DNA from: Pseudoduganella namucuonensis
GTDB taxonomy: Bacteria; Pseudomonadota; Gammaproteobacteria; Burkholderiales; Burkholderiaceae_D
DNA length: 36,367 nucleotides
Direction: 5' to 3'
Assembly (NCBI RefSeq): GCF_900116645.1
Contig: NZ_FPBO01000055.1
Span: forward strand, 1 to 36,367
Shown here: positions 24,049 to 30,950 of the stretch, one piece after another
How the letters are laid out: each line of letters starts with the position of its first letter
Position numbering within the stretch: the first letter of the stretch is position 1
Notes under the pieces: generated by a model
The model's database searches: none
The model's input: the letters and a program-made list of their open reading frames with translations, nothing else
Told to the model about the DNA's origin: nothing
Translations under genes and position numbers: made by a program

Positions 24049-24078
24049 GGGAACGGCGGCGCCGTCCCTTCGATTTTT
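24049..24078 (+). terminator. Rho-independent terminator-like hairpin
   Basis: GGGAACGGC (24049-24057) pairs with GCCGTCCC (24061-24068), with one bulged A and a GGC loop. The T-run 24074-24078 follows after a short spacer. It would end transcription from the promoter at 23721. Confidence 0.5.
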
Positions 24079-24216
24079 GATACGCCCCTCCGCCGTTCGG
24101 CCACCGCGCAAGCGGTGCCGGGCTGTGCCGTCGCCCTAGCGGTGTCGAGCAGCCTGGTACGTTCGGCATCATGAAGCCTGGTGGTAGGGCTGGGGATAAA
24201 CCATGAGAGGAGGCTT

Positions 24217-24295
24217 ACACGTGTTCTGGCGGCGAATGCCGCCACGTGATGCCCTTGCCGCGCGAAAGCGTGGCACCGTCCGCCCAAGAGGCGGA
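24217..24295. repeat. Hairpin cluster with two CACGTG boxes
   Basis: TGGCGGC (24227-24233) and GCCGCCA (24238-24244) form a 7-bp stem with loop GAAT. CACGTG boxes flank it at 24218-24223 and 24243-24248, the first being the core of the palindrome ACACGTGT (24217-24224). A second stem, TCCGCC/GGCGGA, spans 24279-24295. No T-run follows, so these are not terminators. A protein-binding or recombination site near the recombinase gene is possible. Confidence 0.4.
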
Positions 24296-24451
24296 GCGCA
24301 CGACGGCAGGCGAAATTCACCGTCCGCGCGTATGTTCATTTTTAAGACACCACGCATCAAGCAAATCCGTTATCCATACGTCGCGCCGGTTGCCGGAACC
24401 CGCCACGTCGCAGCGCTTCCGGCACCGTGCCGCGCACGGCCAGCGCGGTGA
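24221..24451 (+). CDS. Possible small basic protein upstream of the recombinase
   Basis: A GTG at 24221 stands seven bases after a perfect AGGAGG (24208-24213). The frame runs 76 codons and encodes a very basic product that I do not recognise. The region also contains two DNA hairpins (24227-24244 and 24279-24295), so the reading may be fortuitous. It has no signal peptide or membrane segment. The ribosome binding site is the main support. Confidence 0.3.
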   Translation: MFWRRMPPRDALAARKRGTVRPRGGAHDGRRNSPSARMFIFKTPRIKQIRYPYVAPVAGTRHVAALPAPCRARPAR

Positions 24452-24536
24452 GGTCTATGCTCGGGCCATGTGTGGCGACCGCCGGACAGTGGCGGCGCCG
24501 TGAACCTGCGGTTGGGCATCGGGAAGGGAGTCACAC

Positions 24537-25598
24537 ATGAGTAAGAATAGTAAGAATCGGAGTAGGGATAGGGACTGGAAGGCGCGGCTGGCCGAGATTA
24601 TTGGCCAGCACAACGAGATGCACGCCTTCCGCAACAAGATCATCTCGCATGGCACCCGCACCGCACGCAGCCAGGCATTGTTCCGCATGTTCGGGCAACT
24701 GCGTGACCTGGGCTATGGCGTCTCGCCGAACAACCTGGGTGACCGGCACGTCGCGGCGCTGGTGCGGTTCTGGTGCGGCGAACGGCGCGAAGGGCCGCAG
24801 GGGCGTGTCCAGCCGTGCAGCGCGGCGTACATCCAGCAGCAGTTGTCTTTCCTGCGCGTGTACGCCGGGTGGATTGGCAAGCCGGGGCTGGTGCGCGCCG
24901 CCGTCCGGTATGTGGATGATCCGGCGTTGGTCACGCGGCACGCGGCGGCCAAGCGTGACCTGACCTGGGCCGGCAATGGCGTGGATGCCGGCGCTTTGAT
25001 TGCCCGCGTCGAGGCTATCGACAAGTACGTGGGTGTCCAGTTGCGCCTGATGATCGCCTTCGGCATGCGGCGCAAGGAGGCGGTCATGTTCTGGCCGCAC
25101 GTGGCGGAGGTGCCGTCCTATGCACTGCCCGGTGGGTATGCCTTGGACGCGCGCTTTGTGAGCTTCCTGCGCATCCGGCGCGGCACCAAGGGTGGCCGCT
25201 TGCGCTATACGGCCGTGCGTAGCGATGCGCAGCGCGATGCCCTGGAGCGCGCCAGGCGGATCGCGCCACAGCCGACCGACCACGTGGGGCATCCCGGCTT
25301 GTCGCTCAAGCAGGCGCTGGACAGGTTTTCCAATGTGGTGCGCACCGTCGGCATGACGCGCGACGGGCTCGGTGTCACAGCGCATGGGCTGCGCCACGAA
25401 TTCGCCAATGACCTGTACTTCGAGATTGCGCAGGTGCGTTCCCCCGTGCAGGGAGGCGATCCCGCGCTCGATCCGAAAGTGCGCCTGGAGGCGTACCGAG
25501 AAGTCGCCGAACAACTGGGGCATCACCGGCCGCGTATCAGCACCGCCTACCTTGGCGCGTACGGCCGAAGGGAAGGAGGGCAGAGCGATGAAGCGTGA
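24537..25598 (+). CDS. Tyrosine recombinase (integrase-domain protein)
   Basis: The 353-residue protein has an N-terminal SAM-like core-binding region (about 25-135) and a C-terminal catalytic domain. Likely active-site residues are Arg178 (GMRRKEA), Lys218 (GTKGG), His283 and Arg286 (HGLRHEF), His329 or His330 (LGHHRP) and Tyr338 (STAYLG), so the enzyme looks intact. It resembles the integrase-domain proteins often carried as cargo by conjugative elements rather than a typical element-ending integrase. AAGGGAG precedes the ATG. The next gene begins 11 bases before its stop. Confidence 0.9.
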   Translation: MSKNSKNRSRDRDWKARLAEIIGQHNEMHAFRNKIISHGTRTARSQALFRMFGQLRDLGYGVSPNNLGDRHVAALVRFWCGERREGPQGRVQPCSAAYIQQQLSFLRVYAGWIGKPGLVRAAVRYVDDPALVTRHAAAKRDLTWAGNGVDAGALIARVEAIDKYVGVQLRLMIAFGMRRKEAVMFWPHVAEVPSYALPGGYALDARFVSFLRIRRGTKGGRLRYTAVRSDAQRDALERARRIAPQPTDHVGHPGLSLKQALDRFSNVVRTVGMTRDGLGVTAHGLRHEFANDLYFEIAQVRSPVQGGDPALDPKVRLEAYREVAEQLGHHRPRISTAYLGAYGRREGGQSDEA

Positions 25599-26274
25599 GT
25601 CGATGAATGGTAGTCATACGGGACAATGGCAAAGCGGTCACCGTGGTGACGGTCGCACTTCGCGGCGACCCGTGGGCTGGGATGCCGCCTGGGCTGCGCG
25701 TTTTCGTCGTTGGGGTGCCGCGCTATCGAAGTTGGCGACCCGCTGTTTCTCGCGCTGGCTCAACGCCGGCAGGATCTCGTGCCTGCCGGGCCACCAGCGC
25801 AACGTGCGCCAATCGCGGCGCGTGCTGCGCGCCGTGCGCGGCTTCACAGCGCAGGGCGTGGGCGCGCGCAGCCTGGCCTACCTGCGTGCGGTTGATCCGT
25901 TGGTGTTCGAGGAGGTGGTGATGTCGGCGCTGGAGGATGCGGGCCTGCTGGTGCTGCGTAGCCGGCGTTACAGCGGCGACGGCGGCGTGGATGGTGCGGT
26001 ATGGCTGCCGGGTGGTGGCTGGCATGCGGTGCAGTCCAAGCGCTACCGCCACCACGTTTGCACTGCCCATGTTTGTGCATTTGGTGAGGCCATCGCTAGC
26101 GGAGGCTATGACGGTGGTCTATTTGTACACACCGGCCGCAGTGGCGCTGGGCTGTATCCGAAGTTGGACGCCGACCACATCGGTTTGCTGAGCGGGGAAA
26201 GGTTGTTACGGCTGGTGCGGTATCGGGCCCTGGAATATAGGGTGGGAGACGGGAAACGGAATGTGTTCCGTTAA
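25588..26274 (+). CDS. Mrr-like restriction endonuclease domain protein
   Basis: The 228-residue protein has a basic, Trp-rich N-terminus (1-95). An Mrr-type PD-(D/E)xK nuclease domain follows, with Glu109 in FEEVV, Asp135 in GDGGVDG and Gln149-x-Lys151 in VQSKRY. The later segment HVCAFGEAIASGGYDGGLFV is typical of the fold. Such enzymes cut DNA, often modified DNA. It overlaps the recombinase by 11 bases with GGAGGG upstream, so the two proteins are made together. Whether it is a defence enzyme or helps the recombinase cannot be told from sequence. Confidence 0.85.
   Translation: MKRESMNGSHTGQWQSGHRGDGRTSRRPVGWDAAWAARFRRWGAALSKLATRCFSRWLNAGRISCLPGHQRNVRQSRRVLRAVRGFTAQGVGARSLAYLRAVDPLVFEEVVMSALEDAGLLVLRSRRYSGDGGVDGAVWLPGGGWHAVQSKRYRHHVCTAHVCAFGEAIASGGYDGGLFVHTGRSGAGLYPKLDADHIGLLSGERLLRLVRYRALEYRVGDGKRNVFR
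26255..26272. terminator. Hairpin between convergent genes
   Basis: AACGGAA (26255-26261) and TTCCGTT (26266-26272) are perfect complements around loop TGTG. The hairpin overlaps the endonuclease stop codon, and the lipase gene ends 31 bases further on the other strand. It has no clear T-run, so termination is likely but not assured. Confidence 0.4.
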
Positions 26275-26304
26275 TGTGGGGCCAGAACAGGTGCAGTGGT
26301 GTGC

Positions 26305-27870
26305 TCAGGGACGGATGTGGTTCGTTGAAATGATTATGGCCTCCATCGTGCGCCGAGGTATTTCGTCGGGTCCGATGCGGCAACTACTGCGCCCCCTTTG
26401 CAGAGACTGCGAGACTGCGAAGGAGCCGTGGAAGACCACAGGCACATCGTCTATGAAGGTAGCCACTTCCTGTTTGCCGGCCCGAGTCAGGACACGATGC
26501 GCCAGTTCGACGGGTCTCTTGTCCGGAATTTTTCGCCAGACTACATCTGGGAGGAACATGGTATACGGAGTCGCATCGTAAGGAGGAACGTACCGAAATT
26601 TCAGCTGCCGCAGTGTCTTGTTGTATGTTAGCGTTGACGCATCGATGTATGGGGAATGCGCGATGACCGCCAGATCGTCGCCGTCGCGCCGGACCGTGAG
26701 CGCTGGCTGCTGCGCGGTGGTTTTGAACCGCTGAATCAGCGAGCCGCGCGCTGCGTTGGCGAAGGACATGGCTTGCAGGCGATAGGCATTTTCCTCGACG
26801 CGCGCAAGGGAGAGCGGGTGATAGGGAAGACTGAGCGCGGCCCTCGACCGCACGCTCTTTGAATTGGGGGCAAGTGCTCCAAAGAGCCGGTCAATGACGC
26901 CTCGCGAGTCGTGCTTCCCATCTTCGATCACATGATCCGGGGTGTCCCAGCAGTCCTGGCTGATTAAGCCCATTTTGAACAAGAGCTCTTCAGACAGTTG
27001 CTGATACATCGCACCGATTCCGTGTGTATAGGCACCACCTATATCCGAATGGGCGCCGGGCAGGACGATGAAGTTGATTCGATCAGGTATGGTCAAGACG
27101 CCGCTGACGTTTATCACCTTGGACACAAATTCAGGTTCATCATCGACAAAGGGCGTGAAGAATAGGCGGGATTCGTCCAGCGCCACGAAATGGACGAGGT
27201 AATCCAGGGATGGGGGAATACGCAGGTCGAGTTTATCGGTCTGGCCAGTTGATACCGTGTCGAACAGCATCGCATAGAGGTAGATGTGGTTCCGCAGCTT
27301 TTCACTGGATTGCGCCTTTGTGTCGACCAGGTTCATGAAGTGGCGGGCGATCGCCGCCCCTCTGCTGAAGCCAGTCACGAAAACACGGACTTCGGTGTCG
27401 GGCGCGATGTCGAGCAACTTCTCGACTTTATTCAACAATTCGTCTGTGGCTTGCTGTGCTATTGCGCTGCTGCTGTAGCCGAACATCCCGTCAGCAAAGT
27501 TTCGGTAATGCGGCGACTGCATACCGGGACCAGGGAAATACCTCCCCCCGAGTCGACTGGTGATTTTGGCAGTGATGGTTGGCTGCTCGCCTGGCGGGAC
27601 CCGGTCCCTATCATTCATGGTGCCGTCAAACCCGATTTGAAGTATCTGTACCGGATGGTCTCCGGTTCGGTGTGTGATCAAGGGCACATTGGCAATTGGA
27701 AAATCGAAGGCGTCATCTATCAGCTTTTCGTCACTGGCGCTCGTATGGTAGGGACGATTTCCCGAGACCATAGCGCAGCCACTCAGCAGCAGGATGGCGA
27801 CGAGCATGACGCATCGTTTCACGTTGATCAGAGTTGAGTGTTCAGGCAAGCGCGGTGGTCGTTGGCTCAT
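26305..27870 (-). CDS. DUF2235 alpha/beta-hydrolase lipoprotein (Tle1-like lipase fold)
   Basis: The 521-residue protein has a lipoprotein signal with lipobox LLSGC (Cys32), then a DUF2235 domain. Its motifs are FDGTMND (81-87), the nucleophile elbow GFSRG (167-171, Ser169), FDTVSTG (203-209) and the His-Asp motif GAHSDIGG (272-279). The family includes type VI secretion phospholipase effectors, but a lipid-anchored form without secretion genes nearby suggests a membrane-bound esterase. ATG 27870 has AGGGA upstream; a GTG at codon 17 is an alternative start. GC content is lower than in the PRTRC genes, so it may be a separate acquisition. Its target is unknown. Confidence 0.85.
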   Translation of the reverse strand: MSQRPPRLPEHSTLINVKRCVMLVAILLLSGCAMVSGNRPYHTSASDEKLIDDAFDFPIANVPLITHRTGDHPVQILQIGFDGTMNDRDRVPPGEQPTITAKITSRLGGRYFPGPGMQSPHYRNFADGMFGYSSSAIAQQATDELLNKVEKLLDIAPDTEVRVFVTGFSRGAAIARHFMNLVDTKAQSSEKLRNHIYLYAMLFDTVSTGQTDKLDLRIPPSLDYLVHFVALDESRLFFTPFVDDEPEFVSKVINVSGVLTIPDRINFIVLPGAHSDIGGAYTHGIGAMYQQLSEELLFKMGLISQDCWDTPDHVIEDGKHDSRGVIDRLFGALAPNSKSVRSRAALSLPYHPLSLARVEENAYRLQAMSFANAARGSLIQRFKTTAQQPALTVRRDGDDLAVIAHSPYIDASTLTYNKTLRQLKFRYVPPYDATPYTMFLPDVVWRKIPDKRPVELAHRVLTRAGKQEVATFIDDVPVVFHGSFAVSQSLQRGRSSCRIGPDEIPRRTMEAIIISTNHIRP

Positions 27871-28166
27871 TTATTTCCCTAGATTATTTTCAATTTCTCA
27901 TAGGTAATTTACAGCAATTGAAACTCGGAAAGCCTATCAAATTGTCACAGCCTGTTTTGGCACCATTGGCGCGGCGTCAGCACCTGCTGATTACCATCAG
28001 AACCGATCTTTTCTCCGAAAGGCTGCGATGGCCGCCGTTTGGGTGATTGAACGCCGGGGAGGCCTAACTTAGCGCAATACCTCTCGACGTCTCGAAGCCG
28101 CAGCGCATCCGCTCATCGGTTCGTTTCCATTGATGCTTTTCCGGTGTACGTCGCGTGCCGCCTTCC

Positions 28167-28195
28167 TTGAAAAGGCCGTCCGCTGGTGCAATGAT
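28167..28195 (+). promoter_or_regulatory. Promoter-like sequence ahead of candidate RNA Y
   Basis: TTGAAA (28167-28172), 17 bases, then AATGAT (28190-28195, four of six consensus positions). It points to the 23-bp repeat copy 2, hairpins and a terminator, the same order of parts as at 23721-24078. Confidence 0.4.
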
Positions 28196-28280
28196 AGAAA
28201 GGCTTACTGTGGGAATCGTTCCTACATCGCTCCCAGCGCGCTCCATCGCGGTTCGTGCTTGGGACCTTGACTTGTCAAGG

Positions 28281-28303
28281 CGTTGCGGTCGTCACCCGTC
28301 TTC
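28281..28303 (+). repeat. 23-bp direct repeat, copy 2
   Basis: It matches copy 1 (23818-23840) at 22 of 23 positions, differing only at base 28293 (c for a). A hairpin follows five bases later, as in copy 1, but with a different stem sequence. Confidence 0.7.
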
Positions 28304-28431
28304 GTATTGCCGGAGTCATTTCCGGCTGTATCCTTCGCTTGATGCGGTGGATAGCATCTGAGTTTTTCAACAGATTGGCGTCGGCATCACATGTCCGCGC
28401 TTCGGAAGCGGTTCACCCGTTTCCTAGGTTG

Positions 28432-28465
28432 AGGCCCTGGTTCGCAAGAATCACGGGCCTTTTTT
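28432..28465 (+). terminator. Rho-independent terminator
   Basis: AGGCCC (28432-28437) pairs with GGGCCT (28455-28460). The stem continues inward as TGGTT against AATCA, with one bulged C, around loop CGCAAG. A run of six T ends at 28465. This is the best terminator in the window and points along the plus strand. Confidence 0.7.
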
Positions 28466-28512
28466 CTGCGCGCTTTCTTGCGCTTACCCTTTGGCGCCAA
28501 CTTGGCGTGCAT

Positions 28513-28569
28513 GGCGGGGACGTCGTTCCCGCCTGCGGGAGCCGTGCCCCTTTTCTTTTTAGAAGGAGG
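28513..28569 (+). promoter_or_regulatory. Structured 5' leader, copy A
   Basis: GGCGGGGA (28513-28520) pairs with TTCCCGCC (28526-28533) around loop CGTCG. TCCCG (28527-28531) can instead pair with CGGGA (28536-28540), and GGG (28537-28539) with the later CCCC (28547-28550). A T-rich tract (28551-28560) and the ribosome binding site GGAGG (28565-28569) follow. The mutually exclusive stems, T-tract and binding site suggest control of termination or translation of the gene at 28576. Copy B is at 29019-29069. Confidence 0.5.
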
Positions 28570-28575
28570 TGCATT

Positions 28576-28968
28576 GTGTTCAACGTCATTGATGGTTTCG
28601 ACGACATGCTGTACGAGCGAGATCGGCAGTCCGATCCGTTCTACTTGGATTTTCCCATTCGGCGGCGCCCGGAATGCATTCGTGGGTTGCGTATCCGGGT
28701 CCTGCTGGCCCAGGCGCGCATCACCGCGTTCGTGAATCCGGAGGAAGCCGAGCACATGCTCTTCGAGATCGCCTCGTGCGCGCAAGCGCAGGGCAGGGAG
28801 GACGCCCAGAACGGGGATTCCCAGCCCCCGTTGATGTTCTCGGGCGAAGAGCAATATTTGCTGTGCCTTTGGCGTTGGGGATTCAACTTTGAACGCGAGC
28901 GTCAAGAAATGGCTGACTGTCCGCAATGCCAGGATGGTAGCGGAAATCCCTGTCCCTGGCACGGCTAA
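28576..28968 (+). CDS. Hypothetical protein with a C-terminal zinc-binding-like motif
   Basis: The 130-residue cytoplasmic protein starts with GTG, with GGAGG six bases upstream. It is acidic, with helix-prone stretches, and ends in Cys115-x2-Cys118-x7-Cys126-x2-His129, which could hold one zinc ion. I do not recognise the family. It carries leader copy A and lies between the candidate RNA Y and the gene at 29076, which has the same leader type, so the two genes may be regulated together. Confidence 0.65.
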   Translation: MFNVIDGFDDMLYERDRQSDPFYLDFPIRRRPECIRGLRIRVLLAQARITAFVNPEEAEHMLFEIASCAQAQGREDAQNGDSQPPLMFSGEEQYLLCLWRWGFNFERERQEMADCPQCQDGSGNPCPWHG

Positions 28969-28982
28969 GGGCGGGGCGGTGT

Positions 28983-28997
28983 GGCTGAAGTTCAGCC
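28983..28997 (+). terminator. Short stem-loop after the zinc-motif gene
   Basis: GGCTGAA and TTCAGCC are perfect complements around a single G; as RNA this gives a 5-bp stem with loop AAGTT. It begins 15 bases after the stop at 28968. It lacks a T-run, so termination is uncertain. Confidence 0.3.
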
Positions 28998-29018
28998 GAT
29001 GATGGGTAGTTTGAAGTG

Positions 29019-29069
29019 GCGGGGCATCGTTGTCCCGCGAGGGCATGGTGTCCCGATTTTTTTTGGGAG
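29019..29069 (+). promoter_or_regulatory. Structured 5' leader, copy B
   Basis: GCGGGGC (29019-29025) pairs with GTCCCGC (29032-29038) around loop ATCGTT. A second stem is GGGCA (29041-29045) with TGTCCC (29049-29054, one bulge), followed by eight T (29057-29064) and immediately by GGGAG (29065-29069), the ribosome binding site of the gene at 29076. Compared with copy A, an A-U pair near the loop is replaced by C-G, which supports a conserved RNA structure. Confidence 0.5.
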
Positions 29070-29075
29070 CTCACC

Positions 29076-29531
29076 ATGTACAAAGAGAAGGAAGAACGCG
29101 GCACCCGGCAAGTGCGCCGGATGGGCCGCGAAGAGGAAAGGTTGTGGTCGGAGTTCTACCGCACCGTGGGCGACCCCACGGTCGCCGCTGAACTGATCGC
29201 CCACATGGACCAGGACGACGAAGCCCGGCGTCTGCATTCCGGCCTGTACCTGCGCTGCCGCCAGTCGCTGCGGCGTGCCAAGGAGCGGCAGGCGAGGGCG
29301 CACGCGGTGGGCAGGGCCATCCGGGCCACGCTGTTCGGATTGTTCGGCTGGCCGCTCGCGATGCTGATGCGATGTGGACGATTCTGTGCCGGCGCAGGTG
29401 CTGCCATGATGGCGCGTCAAGGAGAACCGGCGGAGATTCGACTGACCGAGATTGGCAGGCGTCCAACGCGTAAGCCGAAGCCGGCGAAGGTCGAACCCGA
29501 GGCGCGGGCAGGTGGCTCAGAGGGCCGCTAG
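29076..29531 (+). CDS. Hypothetical protein with one membrane segment
   Basis: The 151-residue protein has a charged N-terminal half (about 1-85, Arg/Glu-rich helices), a hydrophobic segment at about 88-115 and a basic C-terminal tail. No known domain is seen. ATG 29076 is set by GGGAG, part of leader copy B. It converges with a minus-strand small gene and overlaps it by 15 bases. It could be a membrane-attached accessory protein of the element; the role is unknown. Confidence 0.65.
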   Translation: MYKEKEERGTRQVRRMGREEERLWSEFYRTVGDPTVAAELIAHMDQDDEARRLHSGLYLRCRQSLRRAKERQARAHAVGRAIRATLFGLFGWPLAMLMRCGRFCAGAGAAMMARQGEPAEIRLTEIGRRPTRKPKPAKVEPEARAGGSEGR

Positions 29532-29747
29532 GATGCTGCCATCCAGGCATCCCTGATAGGCCTCATCGATCATGCGATGGAGCTTCTTGGTCGCCCAGGA
29601 GGTGCCCCAGTAGTGGCGCTTGCACTTGCGGATGTAGCGCTTCAGATCGGCAAGGCTGCGGATCTCGCCGGGATCGATGTTCGTGATGAAGATCAGGTAC
29701 GCGATCTCGGGGGCGGTCAAGCGGATGTGGGTTCCTAGTCGCAGCAT
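29517..29747 (-). CDS. Small hypothetical protein
   Basis: The 76-residue protein starts MLRLGTHIRLTAPEIAYLIF. It has a hydrophobic helix near the N-terminus (about 11-20) and a basic C-terminal half (KRYIRKCKRHYWGTSW). I do not recognise it. The frame is open further upstream to 29852, but the first 35 residues there look non-coding, so ATG 29747 is preferred although its ribosome binding site is weak. It is convergent with the preceding gene. Confidence 0.55.
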   Translation of the reverse strand: MLRLGTHIRLTAPEIAYLIFITNIDPGEIRSLADLKRYIRKCKRHYWGTSWATKKLHRMIDEAYQGCLDGSILAAL

Positions 29748-29916
29748 GGGGATTCTCGCCTTGGCTTGCTGTTGATGGAAATGCGGTGCAGGCGCGCTTG
29801 CGCCCGCCCGATTCGCTGCAACCATATTAGGCATGGAACCGGGCGCGTTCAATCAACGCGCCTCGGGGATGATGGTTTTTTCGCGAACCGGCAATCATGC
29901 GATGAAGGAGGTCATC

Positions 29917-30207
29917 ATGAAACGCATGGACTGGAATCCGTCATCAGGGGACGCGGACGCGCAATACGACGCGCTGTGCGCCCCGCTGCTGGCGTGGCTG
30001 GAAGAGTTGAGGCCGGGCAGGCGGCTGCGTGCGCGGGACGGTACGCCGTTCATCCGCACGAACCGGACCTGCATCTGCTTCTGCAATCTGAGGGATGGTT
30101 CCTTGTGCTCGGCCAGGGATATATGTCGCTGTTATGGCGGCGTATCCATGGAGGAGCTGAGGCCGATGAAAGGAGCGAAACATGGACGGGATGAACAGTC
30201 GGAGTGA
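29917..30207 (+). CDS. Small Cys-rich hypothetical protein
   Basis: The 96-residue cytoplasmic protein has five Cys within about 20 residues of the C-terminal half (TCICFCNL, then SLCSARDICRC), a spacing that could bind metal. GGAGG precedes ATG 29917. The next gene begins 26 bases before its stop with its own ribosome binding site. No family is recognised. The small size and setting are typical of element cargo or regulators. Confidence 0.55.
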   Translation: MKRMDWNPSSGDADAQYDALCAPLLAWLEELRPGRRLRARDGTPFIRTNRTCICFCNLRDGSLCSARDICRCYGGVSMEELRPMKGAKHGRDEQSE

Positions 30208-30796
30208 GTCATCGCTGCGGCAAGAATGTGGCGATGCGTTGGAGGACGAATCTGTGCCCGGGCTGATGGAATGGATGGAGATGGAACGTTGGCGTGCGGA
30301 TTGGCAGCCGGTTCCGGACCCGTATGTCGGGACCGAACAATTGGAGGCGATATTCCAGCGCGTGGTACGGCATGGTTATGCCGCATACGTGCGTGGAGCA
30401 CGGGTGATGCCCGATCTATTCGCTTCTGACAGTTCGCTCGCGTCGATGTGGCAGGCCGGGTACGCCAACGCGCGGATGGATGCGGAACTAATTTCTCCCC
30501 CCGTCGATCCGCGGGTGCAGACGAGCAGCATCAAGTCGTATGCAGGCGGAAGAGGCTGTGTAACCGAGGTTGGGCGGAAGGTGCTGCATGGCCGCTTCGC
30601 CAAGGACATCATTGAGGAGGACACGATGACTACTTTTGTTCTTCATTTTTCGGCCTACGGCAATTTTGGAAGGAATCGGCATTACGTCTTTGATGTTCGG
30701 GCTCGAAACCTGGAGGCCGCGATTCGATCGGTCGAAAAAGTGTATCCGAGTTATTTCTACCGTGGTTGTTCCGATAGCTACCTGGCTTGGGAATAG
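30182..30796 (+). CDS. Hypothetical protein, possibly two genes read as one frame
   Basis: The open frame has 204 codons, with AAGGAG before the ATG. Residues 55-100 (GYAAYVRGARVMPDLF, then SMWQAGYANARMD) recall the short helical pattern of ribosome modulation factors, but the match is loose. Inside the frame, ATG 30626 (codon 149) follows a perfect GAGGAGG (30614-30620), and the last 56 residues read like an independent small protein. Either this is one fusion or a 56-residue protein is also made from the internal start. Function unknown. Confidence 0.55.
   Translation: MDGMNSRSESSLRQECGDALEDESVPGLMEWMEMERWRADWQPVPDPYVGTEQLEAIFQRVVRHGYAAYVRGARVMPDLFASDSSLASMWQAGYANARMDAELISPPVDPRVQTSSIKSYAGGRGCVTEVGRKVLHGRFAKDIIEEDTMTTFVLHFSAYGNFGRNRHYVFDVRARNLEAAIRSVEKVYPSYFYRGCSDSYLAWE
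30626..30796 (+). CDS. Possible separate 56-residue protein within the preceding frame
   Basis: The start ATG lies five bases after GAGGAGG and is in frame with the longer gene, so it would be an internal translation product. The sequence (MTTFVLHFSAYGNFGRNRHY and onward) is compact, with a beta-alpha-beta appearance (FVLHFS, then YVFDVRARNLEAAIRSVEK). No family is recognised. It ends about 155 bases before the convergent ThiF gene. Confidence 0.45.
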   Translation: MTTFVLHFSAYGNFGRNRHYVFDVRARNLEAAIRSVEKVYPSYFYRGCSDSYLAWE

Positions 30797-30882
30797 ACTT
30801 TTGGACGACGGTGGCGGTGGGCGGCGCGGTTTGGCCGTCCACCTCTCCGAGTGCCGGACGATGGGCGCGTTCGCCGGTGCTT

Positions 30883-30926
30883 GGACCGGTCCCGCAATTG
30901 TGCAACAGCTTGTTGCCCAATTGCGG
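30883..30926. terminator. Long hairpin between convergent genes
   Basis: CCGCAATTG (30892-30900) pairs with CAATTGCGG (30918-30926). After one mismatch the stem continues GCAAC/GTTGC around loop AGCTT, 14 pairs in all. The palindrome GGACCGGTCC (30883-30892) adjoins it. It sits between the convergent cargo gene and thiF. No T-run is present on either strand, so it may be a bidirectional barrier or a DNA site. Confidence 0.4.
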
Positions 30927-30950
30927 CGGGAAACGGTTGCGCGTTCTTAG

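Larger units (their letters stand above)
23756..24078 (+). ncRNA. Candidate non-coding RNA X
   Basis: This unit of about 320 bases runs from the promoter at 23721-23749 to the terminator at 24049-24078. It contains the 23-base block 23818-23840, which recurs at 28281-28303 with one mismatch. A hairpin follows three bases later (TCGGC 23844-23848, GCCGA 23852-23856). No open frame in it has both a start and a ribosome binding site. It is inferred from signals only. An untranslated leader of the downstream genes is the alternative. Confidence 0.35.
28202..28465 (+). ncRNA. Candidate non-coding RNA Y
   Basis: This unit of about 264 bases lies between the promoter at 28167-28195 and the terminator at 28432-28465. 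It holds the dyad CCTTGAC-TT-GTCAAGG (28265-28280), repeat copy 2 (28281-28303) and the hairpin GCCGGA/TCCGGC (28309-28326). No reading frame in it has convincing start signals. It fills most of the 705-base gap between the lipase gene and the next cargo gene; the first 300 bases of that gap are AT-richer and show nothing else I can name. An attenuated leader for the gene at 28576 is the alternative. Confidence 0.35.

Noticed and set aside
28064..28246. 60-codon minus-strand frame upstream of the lipase gene
   Set aside because: There is no ribosome binding site and it lies opposite the candidate RNA Y unit. The product is not recognisable.
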